DNA from: Trichomonas vaginalis G3
Lineage: Eukaryota > Parabasalia > Trichomonadida > Trichomonadidae
DNA length: 64,000 nt
Direction of reading: 5' to 3'
Assembly (NCBI RefSeq): GCF_026262505.1
Contig: NC_067203.1
Span: forward strand, 19,635,411 to 19,699,410
In this document: positions 45,977 to 55,192 of the stretch, piece by piece
How positions within the stretch are numbered: position 1 is the stretch's first letter
Layout of the letters: the number at the start of each line of letters is the position of its first letter
Program-made: the position numbers and the translations under genes
Notes under the pieces: model-generated
Database searches by the model: none
The model's input: the letters and a program-made list of their open reading frames with translations, nothing else
Told to the model about the DNA's origin: nothing

Positions 45977-48900
45977 ATGTATCGGAAGTTGTCTAAGTTA
46001 GAACACTCGGAAATAAAACAACTTCTTACAGAAGCTAACATAGATGTTGCAAAACATTACGCGACAAACAAAAAAGCACTCGCTGACTTCATTAAAGACT
46101 ACAATGGTGAAATAACTTATGATAGAATTCATGAGTTCATAAATGCAAGAGCATTTCCTTTAAATGATGTTGCTATTGACTTATATCATAGACGTTCAAT
46201 ACCTCATGAAGTAAGAAGAGAAATGTTTGACATAACAAATGCGAACGTTGGAGAAACACGAAAGAGAGACGACACACTGAAACAACAGAGAAGAGAGATG
46301 TTTAAAAGTGCTATAGAACAAGTTCGCAAAGCTAACGATGTCATTCGTTCCATTGACGACAAACCAAAAGAAGGTGAGAGATGGTTAAAGAAAGATGAAG
46401 AGAATAGGAAGAGAAATGTGAAGTCAGGCAATAGACTCATTGACTTTAACATCGAAGCTTTAGATGAACCAAACAGAGACTATTTACACAAACATTTCGG
46501 TAAGGTTTTCATGAGACTCTTAGAGAAGATTAAAATAAACTCCCAACAAAGATGGATGGTATGTTATAAACTTGGTGGAAAGTATGAATGTTCTACGTTA
46601 AACCTCAATAATATTGGAACATTACTACATCAGCTCTTGAAGGAGAACTTTATATCAGAGATAGAAGCAAATGCTGCAGGTATTGTTGAAATGCACTATG
46701 ACTTCTTCTTGACAAACATAAAGAATCTTACCGAAATAAAGATGTATGATTTAACAGAATATGAAGGCTTAACGATGTCAGATGTAAAGAAAGGCAAACC
46801 AAAAAAGAGACCATATAGAGATGAAAGCACACTGACAAATGACCAGAAAGCCATTTTGGAAGCTCTTAAGCAAACAGGAAACCCAGCACTTATAGAAAGC
46901 TTTTGGAAAGATAATGGTGAAAAGAAGTTTTATAAGAAGAGAAGCGGTCAGTTCTGGAAGTATCTTTGCACATTACCTATAAATCTTGAACGCTACCAAA
47001 TCTTCAATGAACTGAACAAAAGAACTGCAGCACTTATGACAGAAGACAATTGTTTCGTTTATGCTTGCATTCAGGCTGGAGTAAATGAAGAAACTATTGA
47101 CCACATGAGAGAAGTCATTCGTGTTAGAGACTTTCCTCAAAGTAAAGTACAAGAAATTTCTGACGCAACAGGTATAGCATTTAATGTTACCATTGGTTAC
47201 TTCAATGACTCAAGACATAATGAAATAAAGAGATACATACCAAAAGAATGTAAAACTGTTCGAACTATTGACTTACTTCTTGTTGAAGACCACTACATGC
47301 TAAATGAAAGACTTCCAATGACAACATACTTCATTCGCAACTATATAGAAATCTTGAAGGAGTGTGGTGGAATGAACATTGAGAAACAAATGAAGATTTA
47401 TACAAAGAGAGAAGATAAATATGTAGTTTGCATGGATAGAACTACACCGCTATGGGATGTTATGAAAACATTGTGGGAGTGCAAATATTTCGAACCTATT
47501 TCTTATGGAGAACTTTTCACATATACGACTGACTTATATAAACAGAACCTTGCACCATTTAAAGATTTGACATATGCTCCAAAGTATTGTGTACAACTGA
47601 AGAAGAAAGCCGAGTCAAAAGAAGTAAATAAAAATAAGTGCAAGTTCATTCCTGAGCATGTTTTCTTTGCTGACTTTGAGTGTAGTACGGATGGCTTTCA
47701 TAAAGCTTTTAACATCTGTTATGACAGTGAAGATGGTTCAGTGAGTGAAAGCATTTGGGGTCAGAACTGTGCAACAGAATTTTTGGAGCGACTTCCTGAC
47801 AAGAGTTTAATATATTTCCATAACCTCAGCTATGATATAAACTTCATCTTAAGACACATGACAGAAGTGAAAGGAACTCCCATCATTAAAGGTTCACGAA
47901 CAATGCAAATAACTGGCTTATATAAAGGAAGGGCAATTATTATAAAAGACTCTTACAGTGTTATAAATAAGAAACTTAAACTATTTCCTGCTATGTTTAA
48001 CTTACAAACAGGACCGAAAGAAGTATTTCCATATAACTACTACAGCAGTGTTTTGTTAGCAAATGACAACAGAACTGGTGTTATTTCTGAAGCATGTAAG
48101 TTTATCCGGGATGCAGATACATTTATGAAAAACATAGATTCCATCAAAGGTTGCAGAATAGATGAAAACCATTTCGATTTAGAAAAATATAGCACGTTTT
48201 ACTGCAAACAAGATGTAAGAATTTTAAGAGAAGGTTTTGTAAAGTTCCGCAATGACTTATTGAAAGAGTTTGATTTAAACGTTTATGACTACGTTAGTAT
48301 TTGTTCTATTGCTAACAAATTGTTTGAGAACAGAGTATACTTCCCGAATGGAAATCTTTATGACCTCTCAAATAAACCAAGAGAATTTATTTCGAGATGC
48401 ATTCAAGGTGGAAGATGTATGTTGTCAGATAACATGAAACAAAAGAGCGAAAAGAAACTCATTGCTGACTTCGACGCTGTTTCATTATATCCATCAGCTA
48501 TAGCAAGACTTTATACTTTAGAAGGTATTCCAAAGGTTATGAAGAAAGAAATGTTAAGCACAGAGTATCTCATGAGACATTTATTCGATGACGACCAAAA
48601 GGAACCCATTGGTGAAAAGTTTATGTCTGGCTTCTTTGTTTTCATTAAGATAACAGAGATTGGAATACATAGACACTTTCCTTTAATAGTTTGTGACCCT
48701 GAACTAAATCCAGAACTTAACGTTCCCAGAAGTTCAAACACTTGCTGTTTAATGTATGTTGACCATATAACATTACAGGACCTTATAAAATATCAAGGTG
48801 TCAAATGTGAAGTGTTGCAAGGATACTATTACGATGGAAACAGAGATATTAGAATAAGAGATGAAGTAAAGAAGTTGTTTGAGTTAAGGTTAAAGTATAA

Positions 48901-49729
48901 GAAAGAAGGAAATCCTTTGCAAGAAAATATAAAGCTCATTCTGAACAGTATTTATGGCAAAACTATTCTATCTCCTATTGAGTCAAAAATAACCATAGTA
49001 AATGACAAAGATGCTATAAGATATGCTATAAGAAATTACAACCATATAGTGAAGTTCGAAGGTTTGGATGGTTCAGATAAAACTATATTCAAACTAACAA
49101 AAAGCATTTGTAGACACTTTAACTTCTGTCCACTTGGTGTTAACATTCTGTCTATGTCGAAGAGAATAATGAATGAAGTGTTTTGCACGATTGAAGACTT
49201 AGGAATGGACATCTTTTATAGCGATACGGACAGTATGCATCTCTACAATGAAGATATCCCTCGTTTAGCTGAAGAGTTTGAGAAACGTTATGGAAGAGTT
49301 CTCATTGGTAAAAACCTTGGTCAATTTCATTCTGACTTCGCAGAAATAACACCTGGAAAACAAAGTTTAGCATACAAGTCAATATTTTGTGGAAAGAAGA
49401 CCTACATAGACTTACTCACTAACGATTTAAATGAAGTTGCATTTCACTGCAGAATGAAAGGCGTGAAGCAAGATGTTATTGCTTTAACCGCTAATGAAAT
49501 GTTTCCTGACTCTGTTCAGTGTTTCTATGATGAAGATAAAGGTTTAATGGTTCCGCAAGGAAAATTTGACAAAGACTCTGAGTTCAGTGTCATGAAACTT
49601 TATAAAGCACTTCATGATGGTCAAGAGATTGGATTTGACTTATGTAAGTCATGTCAACCTTGCTTTGAAGAGAAGTTTAACTTCTCAATAACGACTAAAA
49701 CAAGCTTTATTCGTAAGCTTAAGTTCTGA
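45977..49729 (+). CDS. Maverick protein-primed DNA polymerase B, 1250 aa, looks whole
   Basis: One uninterrupted frame. The exonuclease part has FFADFECSTDGFHKAFN (Exo I), YFHNLSYDINFILRHM (Exo II) and FYCKQDVRILREG (Exo III). The polymerase palm has DFDAVSLYPSAIARLY (motif A), IKLILNSIYGKTI (motif B) and FYSDTDSMHLY (motif C). The spacing between motifs A and B is long, as in protein-primed polymerases with TPR insertions. An N-terminal ~500-residue region is extra, as in Polinton polymerases. It copies the element from a protein primer bound at its ends. The sequence differs clearly from the polymerase pieces in the fossil at 5-16 kb, so the two Mavericks belong to different lineages. Confidence 0.92.
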   Translation: MYRKLSKLEHSEIKQLLTEANIDVAKHYATNKKALADFIKDYNGEITYDRIHEFINARAFPLNDVAIDLYHRRSIPHEVRREMFDITNANVGETRKRDDTLKQQRREMFKSAIEQVRKANDVIRSIDDKPKEGERWLKKDEENRKRNVKSGNRLIDFNIEALDEPNRDYLHKHFGKVFMRLLEKIKINSQQRWMVCYKLGGKYECSTLNLNNIGTLLHQLLKENFISEIEANAAGIVEMHYDFFLTNIKNLTEIKMYDLTEYEGLTMSDVKKGKPKKRPYRDESTLTNDQKAILEALKQTGNPALIESFWKDNGEKKFYKKRSGQFWKYLCTLPINLERYQIFNELNKRTAALMTEDNCFVYACIQAGVNEETIDHMREVIRVRDFPQSKVQEISDATGIAFNVTIGYFNDSRHNEIKRYIPKECKTVRTIDLLLVEDHYMLNERLPMTTYFIRNYIEILKECGGMNIEKQMKIYTKREDKYVVCMDRTTPLWDVMKTLWECKYFEPISYGELFTYTTDLYKQNLAPFKDLTYAPKYCVQLKKKAESKEVNKNKCKFIPEHVFFADFECSTDGFHKAFNICYDSEDGSVSESIWGQNCATEFLERLPDKSLIYFHNLSYDINFILRHMTEVKGTPIIKGSRTMQITGLYKGRAIIIKDSYSVINKKLKLFPAMFNLQTGPKEVFPYNYYSSVLLANDNRTGVISEACKFIRDADTFMKNIDSIKGCRIDENHFDLEKYSTFYCKQDVRILREGFVKFRNDLLKEFDLNVYDYVSICSIANKLFENRVYFPNGNLYDLSNKPREFISRCIQGGRCMLSDNMKQKSEKKLIADFDAVSLYPSAIARLYTLEGIPKVMKKEMLSTEYLMRHLFDDDQKEPIGEKFMSGFFVFIKITEIGIHRHFPLIVCDPELNPELNVPRSSNTCCLMYVDHITLQDLIKYQGVKCEVLQGYYYDGNRDIRIRDEVKKLFELRLKYKKEGNPLQENIKLILNSIYGKTILSPIESKITIVNDKDAIRYAIRNYNHIVKFEGLDGSDKTIFKLTKSICRHFNFCPLGVNILSMSKRIMNEVFCTIEDLGMDIFYSDTDSMHLYNEDIPRLAEEFEKRYGRVLIGKNLGQFHSDFAEITPGKQSLAYKSIFCGKKTYIDLLTNDLNEVAFHCRMKGVKQDVIALTANEMFPDSVQCFYDEDKGLMVPQGKFDKDSEFSVMKLYKALHDGQEIGFDLCKSCQPCFEEKFNFSITTKTSFIRKLKF

Positions 49730-49731
49730 GG

Positions 49732-49940
49732 TCATTTATTTTTGTCAGCAATGAGGTCATTTATTTTTGTCAGCAATGAGGTCAGCAATGAGATCATGAA
49801 TGAGGTCAGCAATGAGGTCATGAATGAGGTCAGCAATGAGATCATGAATGAGGTCAGCAATGAGGTCATGAATGAGGTCAGCAATGAGGTCAGCAATGAG
49901 ATCATGAATGAGGTCATTTATTTTTGTCAGCAATGAGGTC
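49732..49940. repeat. Minisatellite between convergent genes
   Basis: About 15 units of 12 bases alternating GTCAGCAATGAG and ATCATGAATGAG types, bounded by GGTCATTTATTTTTGTCAGC at both ends. It is open in several frames on both strands, but a protein is not supported. It separates the polymerase from the convergent 285-aa gene. Confidence 0.9.
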
Positions 49941-49971
49941 ATTCGTGATAAAAATAAAGCTAGCGTAGATT

Positions 49972-50829
49972 TTACAATACTGCGATGGTAGAGTTTAAGA
50001 GTTGTGCTTCAATGTAGAGACAGTCCTTATGGTCTGGAGGTAAGAACACTGGGCAGTTATGGTCATGAGTGGAGAACATGTCTATCCAAAACTCACGATT
50101 GAAGCCAGTTAATTTATAGTATTTAGGGTTAGGAAGTGGTGAAGTTCTTGTATGACCAATGAACTCATTTTCAACTCCCTTACTTAAGTTTGAATATAAT
50201 ATAGCCTGCTTTCTATCCCAAATGCCAGGTGTTACAATCTTTGAAAATTCATTTTTCCTCGGAAGCATTGCATCATAATTGAAAACATTCTTAAAATCAT
50301 CACTTGGTTCGGAGATTTGAAATCTTATACGTAATGGATTTTCTTTCTCTTTAGCGACTTCATTGAATGGTGAGAATACAATGAATTGACAGTCATGTGT
50401 TCCATCTTCATTTTCATTAAATTCATAATGAAAGTCTATAAGTTGTGGCTGACTACCTTCTTCTTTCAGTTGTGCAAGAAACTCACGTAAAGGCTGTAAA
50501 GTTTGTACTTCAATGTTGAACTTTTTCTCGAACATCTCATTAAATGAAATCATACATTGTTGCAATGTTGTATCGTCTTTAAAGTATTTGTATATGTGAA
50601 TGTTTTGGGCGCTTAAAGACTGTTCGTCATTTTCTATCTCGACTTGAAGTATAAAGTCAACTTTCCTAAATGCACGTGTTATATACATAGATGTTATGCC
50701 AATGTACTTCTCTTCATTTATGTTCACAATCCAGTCTGTTGGAAACTTAAACGTTACTCTGTTCCCCTTTATTTTGACGTCAGGGTTTTCACTACTGAAC
50801 GCAACAGATAAAGGTATTTGTCTATACAT
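49972..50829 (-). CDS. Maverick capsid-associated protein B (penton/minor capsid candidate), 285 aa
   Basis: Whole frame (MYRQIPLSVAFSSENPDVKI). Beta-rich, no transmembrane segment. Shares spaced motifs with protein A at 33487-34368 (FPTDWIVNINEEKYIGI against YPRHWVEYVGGEKAIEI; GIWDRKQAIL against GIWSRENIVI; LPPDHKDCLYIEAQLL against LPKDGKDGLIIEMILI). It lies next to the capsid gene cluster. I infer a minor capsid or vertex role. Confidence 0.6.
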   Translation of the reverse strand: MYRQIPLSVAFSSENPDVKIKGNRVTFKFPTDWIVNINEEKYIGITSMYITRAFRKVDFILQVEIENDEQSLSAQNIHIYKYFKDDTTLQQCMISFNEMFEKKFNIEVQTLQPLREFLAQLKEEGSQPQLIDFHYEFNENEDGTHDCQFIVFSPFNEVAKEKENPLRIRFQISEPSDDFKNVFNYDAMLPRKNEFSKIVTPGIWDRKQAILYSNLSKGVENEFIGHTRTSPLPNPKYYKLTGFNREFWIDMFSTHDHNCPVFLPPDHKDCLYIEAQLLNSTIAVL

Positions 50830-50853
50830 TTAGTTCCAATAAAAATAAACCAT

Positions 50854-51114
50854 TTACTCTTTCTTCACTTCAGCTTCTTTAGCTTTTGCTTCAGCTTCTT
50901 CTCTAGCTTTTTTCGCCAGTAGTCTTGGGTTCTTTTGTCTTCCAGCAGCTAATGCAGCAAGTTGTTTTTCACTTAACTTTCTCTTTGGTCTCTCTGGCTT
51001 TTGTTCTTGTTTTTGTTCCTTCAGTTCGGATAAAATTTGCTCACGAATTTCTTTCTTCAATGCTTCAACATCTATAACCCCTTGGGTCTTGTCCGTAGGG
51101 CTTGTCTGAGTCAT
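50854..51114 (-). CDS. Maverick small charged protein, ~86 aa
   Basis: I choose ATG 51114 (MTQTSPTDKTQGVIDVEALK). Helical, rich in K, E, Q and A (EQILSELKEQKQEQKPERPK, then AKKAREEAEAKAKEAEVKKE), probably a coiled coil or DNA-condensing protein. Unrecognised; an assembly factor is a guess. Confidence 0.5.
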   Translation of the reverse strand: MTQTSPTDKTQGVIDVEALKKEIREQILSELKEQKQEQKPERPKRKLSEKQLAALAAGRQKNPRLLAKKAREEAEAKAKEAEVKKE

Positions 51115-51159
51115 TTGATTGCAGATAAAAAACAAAATTAAAACTTTAACCGATGTAAA

Positions 51160-51594
51160 ATGAGCTTGTCAAAATCAGAGCGAGAGTCTATTATATTAAA
51201 TGACGCAAGAGGAATACAACATCCTTTCTATTATGTAAGTCAGAGTAAAGATGGTAAAATATACGTAAGAAAAAGAAAGGTTCCATTAGCGAATGCAGAG
51301 AGCGACAACATTAAGGTGCATGGCAAGGGTGAAGTACACGAAGCCCATATAAAACCTTCTGTTCAAACTGAACCACCAAAAGAACAAGAAGAAAAGAAGC
51401 CAGATGTACTTTCAATAACGAACCAAGAGCTTATTGCAAAGTTCGTGAATTTCATTGAAAAGCAAACCGAGTCAAAGAACCCTGACCCACCAGTGAAAGA
51501 AGTTGAGACAAAAGAGAATGTACAGTTCATTAAAAATGTCAAGAAACAATTTCCACCACGAATTCCAAGAAGAAGAGTGAGAATAATGAAGTAA
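51160..51594 (+). CDS. Maverick small basic protein, 144 aa
   Basis: Whole frame (MSLSKSERESIILNDARGIQ). Near the front, FYYVSQSKDGKIYVRKRKVPL matches FYIHTMKDGRVQFRKIKQPL of the 78-aa protein at 53749-53985. The C-terminus is strongly basic (FPPRIPRRRVRIMK). It ends 27 bases before the capsid gene, suggesting joint expression with it; DNA-binding virion protein possible. Confidence 0.55.
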   Translation: MSLSKSERESIILNDARGIQHPFYYVSQSKDGKIYVRKRKVPLANAESDNIKVHGKGEVHEAHIKPSVQTEPPKEQEEKKPDVLSITNQELIAKFVNFIEKQTESKNPDPPVKEVETKENVQFIKNVKKQFPPRIPRRRVRIMK

Positions 51595-51621
51595 ATAGAT
51601 ATTTTTATCCGAAGTAAATAC

Positions 51622-53198
51622 ATGCAGAACGAACAGCTAAACGAATTTACTCCAGCAGAGCATATTCATCAGATTCGCTCATATTTCGATATCATAGACA
51701 ATGCAGTTCAAATTGGTGACACTAATAGAAAATATTCTGACGCAAAGATTCCATCACAACCTGGAACTGCTAAAGATAACACATGGGTAACATTCAATCT
51801 CTCACCTCCTGGTGAAAATATGTTGGACCTTTACAATACATTCATTACGTATAAAATGGAAGGTCAATTTATTGTAGATAAAGAAATTGGTTCAGGTTCC
51901 AATAAAACAAACCCACCAGGATTTTGGATTGGTTTCGATGACGCTTTCTATGCAGTTGCTGGATATCAAATCCTTGCAAATGGTCGTATCGTATATTCTC
52001 AAGACAACGCAAGAGAAGAAGCATATATAACTTCAAACTCACAAACTACCGAACAAATAAAGAAAGTAGATGTTTTCTCAAAGACTCGACATGAAGATGT
52101 ATGGAGTCATTCGGGAACATGCAGAACAGGACAAATTGTTAGTGGTCCAATTACAGCAGGAAAATCATTTGATTTTAAGCTTCGTTTAAGAATTCCTGTT
52201 AGAAAGTTTTTACCATTAGAAGCTATAAGATTTATTCCAGCTTTTGCAGGAAACATTCAGCTTAAAGTAAAGTTCAGTAGCGACGCCTTACAATGCACAT
52301 CTATATCTGTAAATGATATCATTGCTTTCAATCCAACTCTTAAAGTTGCATTTGCTTCAGATTCAAATCCACCGACAAATAAATTTGTTCCATGGAATGA
52401 ACCATTCACTATGATAACGAAGGCAATAGAAGCTAGTGGAACAGTTACTATTACAACTGTAACCCAGCAACTATTTCGAACAAAGATGGATTTTAATGAA
52501 TGTTTCATTCATCCAAAGTCATTCTCTTTAGACCCTAACATTTATACAGAACTTGTAGAACATTATACAAACGAGGCTTTATGTTTTCCTGTTACAAGTT
52601 ATGGATTGGATTCCTATGGACGGTTCATTCTCAAAGAATACAGATAGTTCAAGTGGCAACATTTACAGCAGCTTATACGCTATTAAATGTTTAAAAGTAT
52701 TTGGGCACTATTTAGAAAAGAAAGACAACTATTATGTTAATTTTGAGAACCCTAAGTTTAAATATCTTCAGCTTTCCATGGGAGCTTATGGAAATATGCC
52801 TGCAGAACCGAAAAATCATATGGACTGTATTTTATGAAATGGTTGCGAACGCCTGCAATACAAACAATGATATGATTGGATTTAATGAAGATGTTATGAG
52901 GTCATTGGTGGATGATGGTAGTGTGGAACATAAATGGGATAGCTATGACAACACACATTTCTTATGTGGTTTTCCAACAGAAGTGGACTTTTGCTTCCAG
53001 CAAGGTCAAACATCTACTGCTCCAATAACATACAAATTGTCTGTTAAAGGACCTATTGAACTAGCAACTGAAAACGTACCAAAGCCACTTATTGGATTTA
53101 TGAGGGATTGTTGCTTTGCCATTCAAGTGCGTGCTAATGGCATCCCCATAATAAGACTTGACGACTATAACTTAGCAACTGACGACAGTGAGGAATAA
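51622..53198 (+). pseudogene. Maverick major capsid protein candidate (fossil, about two breaks)
   Basis: About 500 residues in total, beta-rich. Opens MQNEQLNEFTPAEHIHQIRS, has WVTFNLSPPGENMLDLYNTF and a central RIPVRKFLPLEAIRFIPAFA. Position (next to minor-capsid genes), size and beta content fit a double-jelly-roll major capsid protein of Polintons, but I cannot verify the fold. It would form the particle shell. Broken about twice. Confidence 0.6.
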
Positions 53199-53228
53199 AG
53201 GATGAACGTTTATTTTTAAATCTTATAA

Positions 53229-53698
53229 ATGAGTTCTTCATCAAGCTCTCGTGAACCTTCACCATCTATGAAACAAACTTTACCAAACGATTATGGACAC
53301 CTATTGAATATTTCTTACGAGCTGCACAAATGGCAAAGAGCAGTCTCGCCAAGGTTAGGTGTTCCGCCAGCTCCTGTCAAAAATAGCATTTGGTCAAGTC
53401 CTTATATAAAATATGGTCTCCCACTAGGTTTGCTAGCTACAGCAGGAGCAGTAATGATGTTGAAAGAAAAAAAAGCAAATGTTATAAATAATACTGAAGT
53501 AGCTGAAGTTAAACAAACTCCCAACACCTTCGCCAAAACCAACGTCAAAACCAACGCCTTCACAAACAACACCTTCAATGACTCCTGAACCTATGGAATT
53601 ACAAACTCCTGTTCAAAAGTCAACTCCAAAACCGACTCCAACATTTAAACCAGAACCTACTCCTCAAATAAATCGTAAAACTCCTGCGTTTCCTTACT
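53229..53698 (+). pseudogene. Maverick Pro/Thr-rich protein with one membrane segment (fossil, about one break)
   Basis: Starts CTTATAAATG (MSSSSSSREPSPSMKQTLPN). A hydrophobic segment, GLPLGLLATAGAVMMLK, lies near residue 65, followed by a long Pro/Thr/Lys-rich tail. Unrecognised; a virion membrane-active or anchor protein is possible. Confidence 0.45.
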
Positions 53699-53748
53699 GA
53701 AAAAATAACGTTATTTTTATTTAATATTAAAATTTTTATTTGATTGAA

Positions 53749-53985
53749 ATGACAAATAAAGTCACTGAAGCAATGAAACAAAAGTTTTTGGTAGAATACA
53801 TTAAATCAGGAACTATTCCAGAAGGTTTTTACATTCATACTATGAAGGATGGTAGAGTTCAGTTTAGAAAGATAAAACAACCATTAGATAGAGAAGGAAT
53901 TTTGAGAAAAATTAAACTTCATGAGTACAACATTGCTAAACTTAAGAAGAAGTTAGAAGAGTTGGATAAAGGAAGAGAGTTATAA
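53749..53985 (+). CDS. Maverick small protein, 78 aa
   Basis: ATG 53749 is chosen over a TTG three codons upstream. MTNKVTEAMKQKFLVEYIKS, then the motif shared with the 144-aa protein (FYIHTMKDGRVQFRKIKQPL), then a short coiled coil (KLKKKLEELDKGREL). It is preceded by ATAACGTTATTTTTATTTAA, a weak version of the accessory leader. Its last codons run into the right inverted repeat. Confidence 0.5.
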   Translation: MTNKVTEAMKQKFLVEYIKSGTIPEGFYIHTMKDGRVQFRKIKQPLDREGILRKIKLHEYNIAKLKKKLEELDKGREL

Positions 53986-54739
53986 AGTAATGAATTCAAC
54001 AGGGTGAAAAAAGAGGTGAAAAAAGAGGTGAGATTTCACCACTTCACCTAAATTTATTTTTCACCTCTGACAACGTTTATTTTTTCATTAGTGAGTTCGT
54101 TAGTGAAAACGTTAGTGTGGGTGAAAAAAGAGGTGAAAAAAGAGGTGATTTCACCACTTCACCTAAATTTATTTTTTCGCTATGTTTTCATACGTGTGGG
54201 AGTGGTGATATCATTTATTTTTAAGTTTATTTTTTTTTTATTTTTTATTTTATTTTTATATAAATGACAGAACAAAAGCAACTCATTCGAATTCCACAGT
54301 ATAACAAACATACATTTAAACATTTATTCTTCCTTCCTGAGCATAACATGTTCTTTCAAATACATCCGAGACCAGTTGACTTTTCATTGACTGTGTATAA
54401 AGATAGAAATAGTTATATCATTAAACATACGATGACGAAGGTAAGTTATGTAAATTGTACGTTAAGAAGTTAGAGAAAGTTTATGACTTCAAGTATGACT
54501 ACAATAGGGTTAACACTGATGATGAAGATATTGAGGAAAATTTATGAGAACGTTTATTTTTTCATTAGTGAGTTCGTTAGTGGGTGAAGAGGTTGGTGGC
54601 TTTGTAAATATTTAAGGTTAAGTTAGTGTTGTCGTTTGTGTTGTAAAATATACGTTAGCGGTTTCGTAAAGTGTCAAATTCACATATAATGGGTAAGGAG
54701 GCGCGCAGTGCCGCCGTACCCAAGATATGTTTACTAACT
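53968..54739 (-). repeat. Right inverted repeat of the Maverick
   Basis: Reverse complement of the left repeat except for two fewer ~117-bp units and small indels. Ends in CCCAAGATATGTTTACTAACT-type sequence abutting the GTCTT duplication. Confidence 0.85.
54264..54546 (+). pseudogene. Inverted-repeat-encoded Maverick protein, right copy (fossil, about one break)
   Basis: Mirror copy of the 94-aa gene at the left end (MTEQKQLIRIPQYNKHTFKH). The left copy looks whole; this one is broken. Confidence 0.7.
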
Positions 54740-54744
54740 GTCTT

Positions 54745-55169
54745 CCAACTCAACAGCGAAGGTTTTAAGAAAACTTTTAGAGGAGTTTATTCCTTACTGC
54801 ATCTGGACCGATAACGGCGGTGAAAACTGCGGTGAATTCGGCCAGGTTATGCAGGAAAACGGAATAGTTTGGAAGCACACCTTGCCGCATATGCCAAGAC
54901 AGAACGGCAAGGTGGAGCGCCTGTGGCCAAGCTTAGAAAAGTTTTTGCCAGACGAGTTGGATGATATTCAACAAATCAAGGACTCGGTTCAGCAGTTCAT
55001 TGAAAAATACAACAATACACCACATTTATCTCTCGATATTAATCCAAAAACGAATAGTAATTACACTCCTAACGAATTATTCGAAGTTTCAAAATTTTGG
55101 TACGAGCCAGAAATGCAAAAATGGGAGTTATGTATCAAAGACGAATGGGTCTTAGCAAAATTTGAATAA
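54745..55169 (+). pseudogene. rve/DDE transposase, 3' half
   Basis: Continues the transposase after the second copy of the 5-bp target duplication. It carries WTDNGGENCGEFG (second catalytic Asp) and MPRQNGKVERLWPSLEKF (catalytic Glu in the QNGKVER context), then a C-terminal segment ending KDEWVLAKFE. All three acidic residues typical of a DDE enzyme are thus present across the two halves. The stretch 54790-54965 is roughly half G+C by eye (CGATAACGGCGGTGAAAACT), unlike the AT-rich 5' half and the rest of the window. Confidence 0.75.
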
Positions 55170-55192
55170 TTACATCATTTTAAATGATTACT

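Larger units (their letters stand above)
31744..54739. mobile_element. Maverick/Polinton, 23.0 kb, nearly whole
   Basis: The ends are AGTTAGTAAACATATC and its complement, so they start AG and finish CT as in Polintons. The flanks carry a 5-bp direct duplication, GTCTT (31739-31743 and 54740-54744). Inverted repeats are about 1000 bp on the left and 770 bp on the right and nearly identical. Recognised parts: polymerase B, retroviral-type integrase, packaging ATPase, capsid-like protein, fibre, KilA-N proteins and an HNH nuclease. I did not recognise an adenovirus-type protease. About a dozen breaks are spread over several genes, while polymerase and many others look whole. Intact target duplication and matching inverted repeats argue for a young insertion. 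Confidence 0.9.

Noticed and set aside
49732-49942. Repetitive ORFs (MTSFMISLLTSLLTS and similar) in the minisatellite
   Set aside because: Several overlapping frames on both strands stem from 12-base repeats; no start context or relatives.
31744-54739. Adenovirus-type cysteine protease in the inner Maverick
   Set aside because: No His-Asp/Glu-Cys pattern of that family was recognised in any frame I read; several broken genes remain unassigned.
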